From NCBI GenBank assembly GCA_023419095.1, contig JAEZYN010000075.1, forward strand, positions 1-29,801: 29,801 nucleotides of DNA. Direction: 5' to 3'. The notes under the pieces were generated by a model. That model saw only the letters and a list, made by a program, of their open reading frames with translations, ran no database searches and was not told the origin of the DNA. Source of the DNA: Bacteroidota bacterium. GTDB lineage: Bacteria > Bacteroidota > Bacteroidia > Flavobacteriales > Weeksellaceae. Positions 21,770-28,892 of this stretch are shown here, in pieces. Position numbers and translations under genes: made by a program. Position 1 is the first letter of the stretch, and every line of letters begins with the position of its first letter.

Positions 21770-22288
21770 ATGGACAGGCTAAGAAACTACGACATCGTGT
21801 TTTCAGGACAGAAAAACGGTCGGCACCAATTCCAGTTTGAGATAGATAAAGCGTTCTTTCAACTTTTCGATACTGAACAGGAATTTTCAGAACCCAAAAT
21901 TGTGGCGGATGTCCTGATGGACAAGCACACCACATTTTTAGAGATGAACATCAGGACCTCCGGCAGTGTGCAACTGGTTTGTGATATCACCACTGATGAT
22001 TTCAGTTACCCGGTTGAAAACGAACTGAATGTTTTGGTGAAATTCGGTGAGGAATATGATGACAGCGAAGAAGATGTAATCACAATTCCCGCATCTGATC
22101 ATGCTTTTAATGCTGCGCAGCTTATTTATGAAAGCGTAGTGCTGGCCATTCCGATGAAAAAGATTTCGCCGGATGTCTCAGATGAAGATTTGCAGATCGT
22201 AGAAAAGTTCAGTCCGAAAGCGGAAGAGACAGAAGAAGTGGTAGACCCGCGTTGGGAAGCCCTAAAAAAATTAAAAGACAAAAATTAA
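21770..22288 (+). CDS. DUF177 / YceD family protein, linked to 23S rRNA accumulation
   Basis: A 172-residue acidic protein of the YceD (DUF177) family, placed directly before rpmF as in most bacteria. E. coli YceD is reported to be required for normal 23S rRNA levels, so a role in large-subunit assembly is inferred. The central part, HTTFLEMNIRTSGSVQLVCD, followed by an EEYDDSEEDVITIP stretch and the LIYESVVLAIPMK helix, is typical; the family's CxxC-like pair is reduced to one Cys. A TTG at 21755 in the same frame is not the start, because it lies inside the -7 promoter box and would not be transcribed; ATG 21770 begins MDRLRNYDIVFSG. rpmF follows 64 bases later without a terminator. Confidence 0.9.
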   Translation: MDRLRNYDIVFSGQKNGRHQFQFEIDKAFFQLFDTEQEFSEPKIVADVLMDKHTTFLEMNIRTSGSVQLVCDITTDDFSYPVENELNVLVKFGEEYDDSEEDVITIPASDHAFNAAQLIYESVVLAIPMKKISPDVSDEDLQIVEKFSPKAEETEEVVDPRWEALKKLKDKN

Positions 22289-22352
22289 ATAGTTTAAATG
22301 ATGAGCTTGAGCAATCAAATCCTCATCGCTCATCAAACAAAATTATAAGAAA

Positions 22353-22556
22353 ATGGCACATCCAAAGAGAAGACAATCGTCCACAAGAAGAGATAAGCGC
22401 AGAACACACTACAAAGCAGTAGTTCCTCAGCTTGCAAAAGACGCCGCTTCCGGCGAAATTCACCTGTACCACCGTGCGCACTGGCATGAAGGTAAACTTT
22501 ACTACAGAGGTAAAGTAGTAATGGAAAAAGAAGTAGAAACTACAGAAGAAAACTAA
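22353..22556 (+). CDS. rpmF: Large-subunit ribosomal protein bL32
   Basis: A 67-residue bL32: MAHPKRRQSSTRRDKRRTHY is the conserved basic start, followed by SGEIHLYHRAHWHEGKLYYRGK. The four zinc-binding Cys of the C-plus type are absent and His/Glu residues take their places, so this is a zinc-independent form like the bL28 and bL33 encoded in this window. An acidic tail (EKEVETTEEN) is a lineage extension. It is cotranscribed with the DUF177 gene and ends at a strong terminator. Confidence 0.96.
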   Translation: MAHPKRRQSSTRRDKRRTHYKAVVPQLAKDAASGEIHLYHRAHWHEGKLYYRGKVVMEKEVETTEEN

Positions 22557-22590
22557 GAGACAAAATTCTTTAAATTCTTTATTTTTATAC

Positions 22591-22629
22591 AAAAACCACT
22601 CAATTTTATTGTAATTGAGTGGTTTTTTG
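22591..22629 (+). terminator. Rho-independent terminator after rpmF
   Basis: AAAAACCACTCAATT (22591-22605) pairs with AATTGAGTGGTTTTT (from 22613) around a seven-base loop, followed by T and ending in TTTTTTG. The last TTTG (22626-22629) is also the probable -33 box of accB. Confidence 0.9.
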
Positions 22630-22658
22630 TTCATTTTTAATGATTTTTAGTATCTTTG
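22626..22658 (+). promoter_or_regulatory. Promoter of accBC
   Basis: TTTG at 22626-22629, 21 bases, then TATCTTTG at 22651-22658. The -33 box is part of the preceding terminator T-tract. The leader to the accB ATG is about 20 nucleotides. Confidence 0.65.
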
Positions 22659-22682
22659 GCATAACAACAAAATACCCTCATC

Positions 22683-23168
22683 ATGGACATAAAAGACATC
22701 CAAAACCTGATTAAATTTGTTTCGAGAGCAGAAGTATCTGAAGTGAAATACAAAACCAAAGACTTCGAAATCACCATTAAAACACCTCTTGGCGGAACGG
22801 AAATGAACTACATGCCGCAACCTGCTGTATATCACACGGCGCCACAGGGGCAAACTTCCGCGCCTCCCGCTCCGGCCGCTGCAGCTGTGCCTACACAAGC
22901 CGCTGACAATGCCTCAGATGAAGGTAATTATGTAACAATAAAATCGCCAATGATCGGTACTTTCTACAGAAAACCGGCACCGGACAAAGACGTTTTCGTA
23001 AGCGTTGGTGATGAGGTTTCCACAGGCAAAGTAGTTTGCGTTATCGAAGCCATGAAACTCTTTAACCAGATTGAGTCTGAGATTTCCGGTAAGATTGTTA
23101 AAATTTTGGTTGACGATGCCACGCCGGTAGAGTACGACCAACCTTTGTTCTTAGTAGATCCATCTTAA
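22683..23168 (+). CDS. accB: Biotin carboxyl carrier protein of acetyl-CoA carboxylase
   Basis: AccB carries the carboxyl group between biotin carboxylase and carboxyltransferase in the first step of fatty acid synthesis. The 161-residue protein has an N-terminal part to about residue 50, an Ala/Pro-rich mobile linker (about 52-73, for example PPAPAAAAVP) and the C-terminal biotinyl domain from about 82. Biotin is attached at Lys125 in the invariant EAMKL motif. IKSPMIGTFYRKPAPD is the usual domain opening, with the bacterial thumb region next to it. Its partner accC follows after 95 bases; the carboxyltransferase genes accA and accD are not here. Confidence 0.97.
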   Translation: MDIKDIQNLIKFVSRAEVSEVKYKTKDFEITIKTPLGGTEMNYMPQPAVYHTAPQGQTSAPPAPAAAAVPTQAADNASDEGNYVTIKSPMIGTFYRKPAPDKDVFVSVGDEVSTGKVVCVIEAMKLFNQIESEISGKIVKILVDDATPVEYDQPLFLVDPS

Positions 23169-23221
23169 TTAGAAATTTTGATGTTAGACAGTAGATGTCA
23201 GATATAATTCTACACAAAGTC

Positions 23222-23253
23222 ATTATCTAATTTTCAAATTATCTAATTTTCAA
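23222..23253. repeat. Two exact tandem copies of a 16-base AT-rich repeat
   Basis: ATTATCTAATTTTCAA occurs twice in direct succession (23222-23237, 23238-23253), followed by a partial third copy, ATTA, ten bases before the accC ATG. Just upstream (about 23181-23205) is a looser repeat, GATGTTAGA then GATGTCAGA. Similar low-complexity repeats are, from memory, common between genes in Chryseobacterium. Confidence 0.85.
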
Positions 23254-23263
23254 ATTAAAAAAG

Positions 23264-24619
23264 ATGTTCAAAAAAATATTGATTGCAAACAGAGGCGAAA
23301 TTGCCATGCGCATCCTCCGGACGTGCAAGGAAATGGGCATTAAGACGGTAGCCGTTTATTCCACCGCTGACAAAGACAGTCTTCATGTACGTTTTGCCGA
23401 CGAAGCCGTTTGCATTGGACCTCCGATGAGTAAAGATTCTTATCTGAAAATCTCGAATATCATCGCTGCAGCCGAAATTACAAATGCAGATGCTATCCAC
23501 CCGGGTTATGGTTTTCTATCGGAAAATTCTAATTTTTCAAGAATCTGTCAGGAAAACGGAATTAAATTTATCGGCGCTACACCCGAGCAGATCGACCGTA
23601 TGGGCGACAAAGCCAACGCAAAAGCGACCATGAAAGAAGCCGGCGTGCCCTGCGTTCCGGGGTCTGAAGGCTTGATTGATTCTTATGAAACAGCTGCTAA
23701 ACTCGCTGCAGAAATGGGTTATCCCGTTATGATCAAAGCTACCGCCGGTGGTGGCGGAAAAGGTATGCGTGCTGTTTGGAAAGCCGAAGACTTGCATGAG
23801 CATTGGGACTCTGCCGTACAGGAAGCTACTGCCGCGTTTGGAAACGGCGGTATGTACATGGAAAAACTTATTGTAGAGCCACGGCATATTGAAATTCAGA
23901 TTGCGGGTGACCAGTACGGTAAAGCGTGCCACCTTTCGGAGAGAGACTGCTCCGTACAAAGACGAAACCAGAAGTTGACAGAAGAGACGCCGTCGCCTTT
24001 TATGACGGATGAACTTCGTGAAAAGATGGGCGCTGCGGCTGTGAAAGCTGCCGAATACATCGGTTACGAAGGTGTCGGAACCATTGAGTTTTTGGTAGAT
24101 AAAGATCGCAATTTCTACTTTATGGAAATGAATACGCGAATTCAGGTAGAGCACCCAATCACGGAGCAGGTTGTTGATTATGACCTTATTCGCGAGCAGA
24201 TTTTACTTGCGTCCGGCAGCCCGATTTCCGGAAAAAACTACTATCCGAAACTTCATTCCATTGAATGCAGAATCAACGCTGAGGATCCTTATAACGATTT
24301 CCGTCCGTCACCGGGTAAAATCACGGGTCTGAACATTCCGGGAGGTCACGGAATTCGTGTAGATACGCATGTTTATTCGGGTTATTCTATTCCGTCAAAC
24401 TATGATTCAATGATTGCTAAACTTATCACAACGGCTCAGACCCGTGAGGAAGCGATCGCCAAGATGCGTCGCGCGCTCGAAGAATTCTATATTGAAGGAG
24501 TTAAGACTACAATCCCGTTTCACCGTCAGCTGATGGAGGATGAAGATTACTTAGCAGGAAATTACACTACGAAGTTCATGGAAGATTTCAAGATGGACAA
24601 GCGTTTTGAGAACAACTAA
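23264..24619 (+). CDS. accC: Biotin carboxylase subunit of acetyl-CoA carboxylase
   Basis: AccC carboxylates the biotin on AccB using ATP and bicarbonate. The 451-residue length matches the single-subunit enzyme, not the long propionyl/pyruvate carboxylase type. The N-terminal domain opens KILIANRGEIAMRI, and HPGYGFLSEN follows at about 79-88. The ATP-grasp Gly loop is TAGGGGKGMR (about 160-169), ERDCSVQRRNQK holds bicarbonate-site residues, and MEMNTRIQVEHPITE carries the metal-binding Glu/Asn and catalytic Arg. The C-terminal biotin carboxylase domain includes RINAEDP. It is cotranscribed with accB; the tandem repeats lie in the gap just before its start and may affect coupling. Confidence 0.97.
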   Translation: MFKKILIANRGEIAMRILRTCKEMGIKTVAVYSTADKDSLHVRFADEAVCIGPPMSKDSYLKISNIIAAAEITNADAIHPGYGFLSENSNFSRICQENGIKFIGATPEQIDRMGDKANAKATMKEAGVPCVPGSEGLIDSYETAAKLAAEMGYPVMIKATAGGGGKGMRAVWKAEDLHEHWDSAVQEATAAFGNGGMYMEKLIVEPRHIEIQIAGDQYGKACHLSERDCSVQRRNQKLTEETPSPFMTDELREKMGAAAVKAAEYIGYEGVGTIEFLVDKDRNFYFMEMNTRIQVEHPITEQVVDYDLIREQILLASGSPISGKNYYPKLHSIECRINAEDPYNDFRPSPGKITGLNIPGGHGIRVDTHVYSGYSIPSNYDSMIAKLITTAQTREEAIAKMRRALEEFYIEGVKTTIPFHRQLMEDEDYLAGNYTTKFMEDFKMDKRFENN

Positions 24620-24640
24620 AAGCTTTTCCTTTAAATAGCT

Positions 24641-24674
24641 AAAAGCACCAGCGTATCTATGCTGGTGTTTTTTT
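24641..24674 (+). terminator. Rho-independent terminator after accC
   Basis: AGCACCAGC pairs with GCTGGTGTT (arms about 24644-24652 and 24661-24669, one G-T pair) around an eight-base loop, followed by a T run to 24674. Confidence 0.88.
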
Positions 24675-24696
24675 ATCTAATTATCAATACGCCGCG

Positions 24697-24729
24697 TTTG
24701 TCACATCCATCAAAAAATCAGTATTTTTG
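24697..24729 (+). promoter_or_regulatory. Promoter of rocD
   Basis: TTTG at 24697-24700, 21 bases, then TATTTTTG at 24722-24729. The predicted leader to the ATG at 24806 is about 70 nucleotides, long for this window; I see no strong hairpin in it. Confidence 0.65.
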
Positions 24730-24805
24730 TAAAGATTATTGAGTCTTCAACGATTAAAAAACTGCGCTAAAAAAGGCCGCATTTCAACCAAAATTTTAAA
24801 GAATA

Positions 24806-26053
24806 ATGAACGCTACACAAAACTCCTCAAGTTATTATATCGATTTAGAAGACAAACACGGCGCACACAATTATCATCCGCTTCCGGTGGTTCTGGATCG
24901 TGGCGAAGGTGTTTTTGTGTGGGATGTTGAAGGTAAAAGATATTATGATTTTCTTTCGGCTTATTCGGCCGTGAACCAAGGGCATTCGCATCCAAAAATT
25001 GTAAACGCACTTACAGAACAGGCGCAGACCTTGGCTTTGACATCCAGAGCATTTCACAATTCCAAACTGGGTGAGTACGAAAAGAAGATCACGGCACTTT
25101 TCGGCTTCGATAAGGTTCTGCCGATGAATTCGGGTGCGGAAGCGGTGGAAACCGCCGTTAAACTTGCGCGCAAATGGAGCTACGAAGTGAAAGGCATCAG
25201 TGAAAACTCAGCAAAAATCATTGTCTGCGAAAACAATTTCCACGGCCGTACCACCACGATTGTTTCGTTTTCGAACGATCCTGATGCCAGCAAAAATTAC
25301 GGACCTTTTACGCCTGGTTTTGTAAAAATTCCATATAACGACCTAAAGGCGCTGGAAGAAACGTTAAAAAATGATGCGCAGAATATCGCGGCGTTCCTGG
25401 TCGAGCCTATTCAGGGCGAAGCGGGAGTTTATGTGCCGGATGAAGGCTATTTGAAGAAAGCTTCGGAACTCTGCAAAAAATACAACGTACTTTTCATCGC
25501 CGATGAAGTGCAGACCGGAATTGCGCGCACGGGCAAACTTATCGCGTGCTACCATGAGGATGTTCAGCCTGATATTTTAGTTTTGGGAAAAGCGCTCTCT
25601 GGCGGGATGTACCCGGTTTCAGCGGTGTTGGCCAACGACGGAATTATGAACGTGATCCAGCCGGGTCAGCATGGTTCAACCTTTGGCGGAAATCCGTTGG
25701 CATGCGCGGTTGCCATGGCAGCGTTGGATGTAGTAGAAGAAGAAAATCTGTCTGAACGTGCTGAAAAATTAGGTCAGCTTTTCCGCGCAGAAATTCAAAA
25801 ATTAATTGAGAAAACCGATTTGATAAGTGGAGTTCGGGGAAAAGGTTTGCTGAATGCAATTTTGATAAATGACACGCCCGAAAGCAAAACCGCATGGAAC
25901 CTTTGTCTGAAACTGAAAGAAAACGGTCTGCTGGCGAAACCTACGCACGGAAACATCATCCGTTTGGCACCGCCGTTGGTAATCACTGAGGAGGAGATTT
26001 TGGATTGTGTGGAAATCATTTCAAAGACTATATCAGAATTTAACAAAGCTTAA
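24806..26053 (+). CDS. rocD: Ornithine-oxo-acid transaminase
   Basis: RocD moves the delta-amino group of ornithine to 2-oxoglutarate, giving glutamate semialdehyde and linking arginine breakdown to proline and glutamate. The 415-residue class III aminotransferase opens SYYIDLEDKHGAHNYHPLPV, a stretch specific to ornithine aminotransferases. NSGAEAVETAVKLARKW (about 108-124) binds the PLP phosphate, FHGRTT (145-150) stacks on the ring, DEVQ (233-236) holds the pyridine nitrogen, and Lys262 in LGKALSGGMYP is the Schiff-base lysine. HGSTFGGNPLACAVA completes the phosphate cup. The glycosyltransferase gene begins three bases after its stop, an odd pairing that suggests operon sharing rather than a shared pathway. 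Confidence 0.95.
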   Translation: MNATQNSSSYYIDLEDKHGAHNYHPLPVVLDRGEGVFVWDVEGKRYYDFLSAYSAVNQGHSHPKIVNALTEQAQTLALTSRAFHNSKLGEYEKKITALFGFDKVLPMNSGAEAVETAVKLARKWSYEVKGISENSAKIIVCENNFHGRTTTIVSFSNDPDASKNYGPFTPGFVKIPYNDLKALEETLKNDAQNIAAFLVEPIQGEAGVYVPDEGYLKKASELCKKYNVLFIADEVQTGIARTGKLIACYHEDVQPDILVLGKALSGGMYPVSAVLANDGIMNVIQPGQHGSTFGGNPLACAVAMAALDVVEEENLSERAEKLGQLFRAEIQKLIEKTDLISGVRGKGLLNAILINDTPESKTAWNLCLKLKENGLLAKPTHGNIIRLAPPLVITEEEILDCVEIISKTISEFNKA

Positions 26054-26056
26054 ATC

Positions 26057-26818
26057 TTGACGCCTAACGAAAAAATAAGCGGGTTAATTATCACGTATAA
26101 CGAAGAAAAAAACATTCAGGAGGTTCTTGAATGTTTTGATTTTTGCGACGAGATCATCGTTGTAGATTCTTTCAGTACGGACAAAACGGTGGAGATTGCG
26201 TCAAAAAATCCAAAAGTAAAAGTTATTCAGCATGTTTTTAAAGATTTCACCAAACAGCGCAATCTCGCATTAAATTTAGCGGCAAACGATTGGGTGCTTT
26301 TTTTGGATGGTGATGAACGCATCACGCCCCAGCTCCGAACGGAAATCATTGAGGTTATCAATTCGACTACGAAAAAAGATGCGTATTACATGTACAGAAC
26401 TTTTTTTGTGGGCCGCAAAAAAATCAGTTTTTCCGCCACCCAGAACGACAAGAACTTCAGACTTTTCCGCAAAAGCAAAGCGCATTATGTGGGACACAAA
26501 AGAGTGCATGAAACACTTGATGTGCAGGGAAGTACAGGTGTTTTAAAAAACCGGCTTCTGCATTATTCGTTTGAAAATTTTGAACAGTTTAAATCTAAAA
26601 TGCTCTCTTACGGCTCGCTGAAAGGAGCTGAATTGGCTGAAAAAGGCCGGAAATATTCGGTCCTGACGCATTATGCGAAGGTTGTATTTAAATTCTTTAA
26701 AACCTATTTTTTGAAACTGGGTTTTCTGGATGGTTTGGACGGATTGAAAATCAGCTATTTGCAAAGCCTTTACGTCCATGAAACTTTCCAAACATTAAAA
26801 AAGCAAAATATCAGTTAG
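26057..26818 (+). CDS. Glycosyltransferase family 2 (WaaE/KdtX-like)
   Basis: A 253-residue GT-A enzyme. KISGLIITYNEEKNIQ is the family N-terminus, VDSFSTDKTVEIA and FLDGDERITPQL (DGDE, the metal/nucleotide-sugar site, about 77-80) follow, and DKNFRLFRKSKAHYVGHKRVHE matches the acceptor region of the LPS core beta-1,4-glucosyltransferase group (KdtX/WaaE-like). It likely transfers a sugar to lipopolysaccharide or a related surface glycan at the inner membrane; the donor and acceptor are unknown. The start must be a non-ATG codon: TTG at 26057 is the only start-type codon between the rocD stop (TAA 26051-26053) and the conserved domain. It converges on the next gene with just 17 bases between. 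Confidence 0.87.
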   Translation: MTPNEKISGLIITYNEEKNIQEVLECFDFCDEIIVVDSFSTDKTVEIASKNPKVKVIQHVFKDFTKQRNLALNLAANDWVLFLDGDERITPQLRTEIIEVINSTTKKDAYYMYRTFFVGRKKISFSATQNDKNFRLFRKSKAHYVGHKRVHETLDVQGSTGVLKNRLLHYSFENFEQFKSKMLSYGSLKGAELAEKGRKYSVLTHYAKVVFKFFKTYFLKLGFLDGLDGLKISYLQSLYVHETFQTLKKQNIS

Positions 26819-26835
26819 ATTGTGGAATTCTAAAC

Positions 26836-27705
26836 TTATTTCCTGATATAAACGGGCTTTAAATCTTTATAAAAGCTGCTAATAAACTTCGTCAATTTTT
26901 TATGAGTGTTCGATTGCCGAACGCGGATCGGAATTTTAGTTAAATCCATCTCACGCACTTTCCCGATAATTTGCTCAAAAGAGTAATTTTTCATGAAAGA
27001 CTCTTTAAGAAAACCATTAATTAAAGAATTCCACTCGTTTTTGTTGCCCCAATAATGTCCCACAATATGGTCTGCGGGTTTTAGTTTGGAGTACGCGTCA
27101 AGCCCGAGCGAAAACGCAAACTGCTCTATCAGCCTGCGCGTCACGCCGTCTGCGCACATCGCGTCATTTATAGCTAAGGTAAGTTGAAGACAATCAAAAT
27201 GATTCTTTGAAATACCGATCAGACCGGCATTCCACATGGTGGCGTTGGTGTCGATTTTAATGCCTGCATAAGTTTTGCCCTGCATCTGCTGCCACATTTT
27301 ACGTTCGGTTTTTGATTTTAACTTGGCCAGTTTACCTTCTTCGAGATGCATGAAGTTTTGGCCACTTTCCAGTTTAGCGCGCAACTCATCGGCATTTTCA
27401 TAAAAAAACGTGTCACCATCAAGATAAAGTAGGTCTTCATCCGGATATTTTTCCGCTACATGTTCAAGCGCTTTAATTTTCACCCGCCAAAAGAATTTGT
27501 GTTCGCCTTCCCATTCGGTGATTTTTTTACGGTCAATCAGGATAATCTCAATTCTTTCTCCAATAGAATTAAACAACTCCGGATTTTCCGCAATTACCAG
27601 GATGCGGTCATCACTCGATTTACGCGCCATCGCGGTGTAAATGGAGAAATAAACCTGCTGGTAATGATCTATTTTATCGCCGAAAACCAGATAAACAATA
27701 TTCAT
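26836..27705 (-). CDS. Putative glycosyltransferase (GT-A type) of unassigned family
   Basis: A 289-residue soluble protein I cannot place in a named family. MNIVYLVFGDKIDHYQQVYF at the start, a Rossmann-like alternation to residue ~90 and LLYLDGDTFFYENADEL with the DGD motif (96-98) resemble nucleotide-sugar glycosyltransferases such as GT8. NATMWNAGLIGISKNHFD reads like the Asn/Gly-containing acceptor-side loop of that fold, and DHIVGHYWGNKNEWN supplies a His near the expected metal site. It lies among GT2 genes, so a role in surface glycan synthesis is inferred. A TACTTTTG box upstream (27754-27761) suggests its own promoter, and it runs opposite to its neighbours on both sides. Confidence 0.7.
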   Translation of the reverse strand: MNIVYLVFGDKIDHYQQVYFSIYTAMARKSSDDRILVIAENPELFNSIGERIEIILIDRKKITEWEGEHKFFWRVKIKALEHVAEKYPDEDLLYLDGDTFFYENADELRAKLESGQNFMHLEEGKLAKLKSKTERKMWQQMQGKTYAGIKIDTNATMWNAGLIGISKNHFDCLQLTLAINDAMCADGVTRRLIEQFAFSLGLDAYSKLKPADHIVGHYWGNKNEWNSLINGFLKESFMKNYSFEQIIGKVREMDLTKIPIRVRQSNTHKKLTKFISSFYKDLKPVYIRK

Positions 27706-27753
27706 TGATTCTTTTCTTTAAATTAAAAATGGAGGGTCTGCGCAAATGCCATC

Positions 27754-27761
27754 CAAAAGTA
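27754..27761 (-). promoter_or_regulatory. Possible -7 promoter box of the minus-strand glycosyltransferase gene
   Basis: On the minus strand TACTTTTG matches TAnnTTTG, 48 bases before the ATG at 27705; no good -33 partner is seen. The remainder of the 218-base divergent gap is AT-rich, with two GAAAATCT copies near 27833 and 27850, and no identifiable promoter for the plus-strand gene at 27924. Confidence 0.4.
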
Positions 27762-27923
27762 GTGTAAAAGCGCGGTTATCTAAAATTTGTGCGCCTTATT
27801 ATTTTCCTTTAAATTGCATCATTAACCACCGCGAAAATCTTAATCTAAGGGAAAATCTCAACAATTATTTTTAATTAAAATTTACACCTTTTAATTTTTA
27901 AAAATTTCGTCAATCACCCTTGC

Positions 27924-28892
27924 ATGGATAATTCTCCGCTGATCAGCCTTATCATCCCAATTTATAACGCCGCACACACGTTGGAGCGGTGTCTCAGCAG
28001 TGTTGTCGGGCAAACCTACAACAACCTCGAAATTATTGTAGTTGATGATGGTTCGACTGATGAAGGCGCTGTAATTTATGAAGAATTCAGTTCAACTGAC
28101 GGCAGAATAAAAATTCTCAGACAAACCAATTCTGGAGTTTCAAAAGCCCGGAATAGTGGCGTGGAAAGCGCGACAGGGAGCTACATTTGTTTCGTGGATT
28201 CCGATGATTGGGTGGAACCTAATTATTGCGAAAAACTGTTTTCGTTAATTCAAAATGAAGGTGCGGACATTGCGATTGTGGAAGCCGCCTACGAGGACGA
28301 AGCCGGAAATGTGGTTTTCCAGAAGCCGGTTGCGGACGAAAGTGTTTTTGACGGGCGAAGAGCGCTGTTGCTTTTACTGGAGGATGAGGTGATCCAAAGT
28401 CATCCGTGGGGAAAACTTTACCGCGCAGATTTGGTTCGTGACATTAAATTCCCGGAAGACCTGAAGTGTTTTGAAGATTATTCTACATTGTTCAAAATCT
28501 TCAATAAAGCGGTGAAAGTGGCAAAATCTAACGATCAGTTGTACCACTATATTCAGCATTCCGCCAGCCTTTCGCATAATCTTTCGCCGGAGACTGCCTA
28601 CCAGTTTTATCTCGCGATCATGAAAGTGTACAGTTTTTGGAGATTCACGATGCCGCTGGAAGAAAAAAGTCCGGTTACCAAAAATATTATCCGCAAACTG
28701 CTGATGGTTTTGAAAAGAATCCTCAGAAATACCGCCGAGAAAGAGATGCAGACCGAGAAAGAAATCATCCGGAAATCATTCCGCTCGTTTCTTCAGTATC
28801 CTATTACGGATATTGGTTTGGAATATTATTTTTATGTTCGGATGTATTATTTTTTCCCGGCGATCTATACAAAGTTGATTTCAAAAAAATGA
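27924..28892 (+). CDS. Glycosyltransferase family 2
   Basis: A 322-residue GT2 enzyme: ISLIIPIYNAAHTLERCLSS is the nucleotide-binding start, IIVVDDGSTDEGA carries the first Asp pair, SGVSKARNSGVESATGSYI precedes FVDSDDW, whose DSD coordinates the metal and UDP-sugar. WGKLYRADLV and CFEDYSTLFKIFNKA form the acceptor half, with ED as the likely catalytic base region. The C-terminal ~90 residues are basic and aromatic (FYVRMYYFFPAIYTK) and probably sit on the membrane. The product is unknown; capsule, O-antigen or exopolysaccharide are all possible. Its stop overlaps the start of the next glycosyltransferase (ATGA), so the two are coupled. Confidence 0.9.
   Translation: MDNSPLISLIIPIYNAAHTLERCLSSVVGQTYNNLEIIVVDDGSTDEGAVIYEEFSSTDGRIKILRQTNSGVSKARNSGVESATGSYICFVDSDDWVEPNYCEKLFSLIQNEGADIAIVEAAYEDEAGNVVFQKPVADESVFDGRRALLLLLEDEVIQSHPWGKLYRADLVRDIKFPEDLKCFEDYSTLFKIFNKAVKVAKSNDQLYHYIQHSASLSHNLSPETAYQFYLAIMKVYSFWRFTMPLEEKSPVTKNIIRKLLMVLKRILRNTAEKEMQTEKEIIRKSFRSFLQYPITDIGLEYYFYVRMYYFFPAIYTKLISKK

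Noticed and set aside
23222..23253. Possible CRISPR array
   Set aside because: The units are adjacent with no spacers, only two copies exist and no cas genes are nearby.
24739..24930. 63-residue open frame before rocD
   Set aside because: It overlaps the rocD start in another frame, has no recognisable motif and its composition is that of the leader and an out-of-frame gene.
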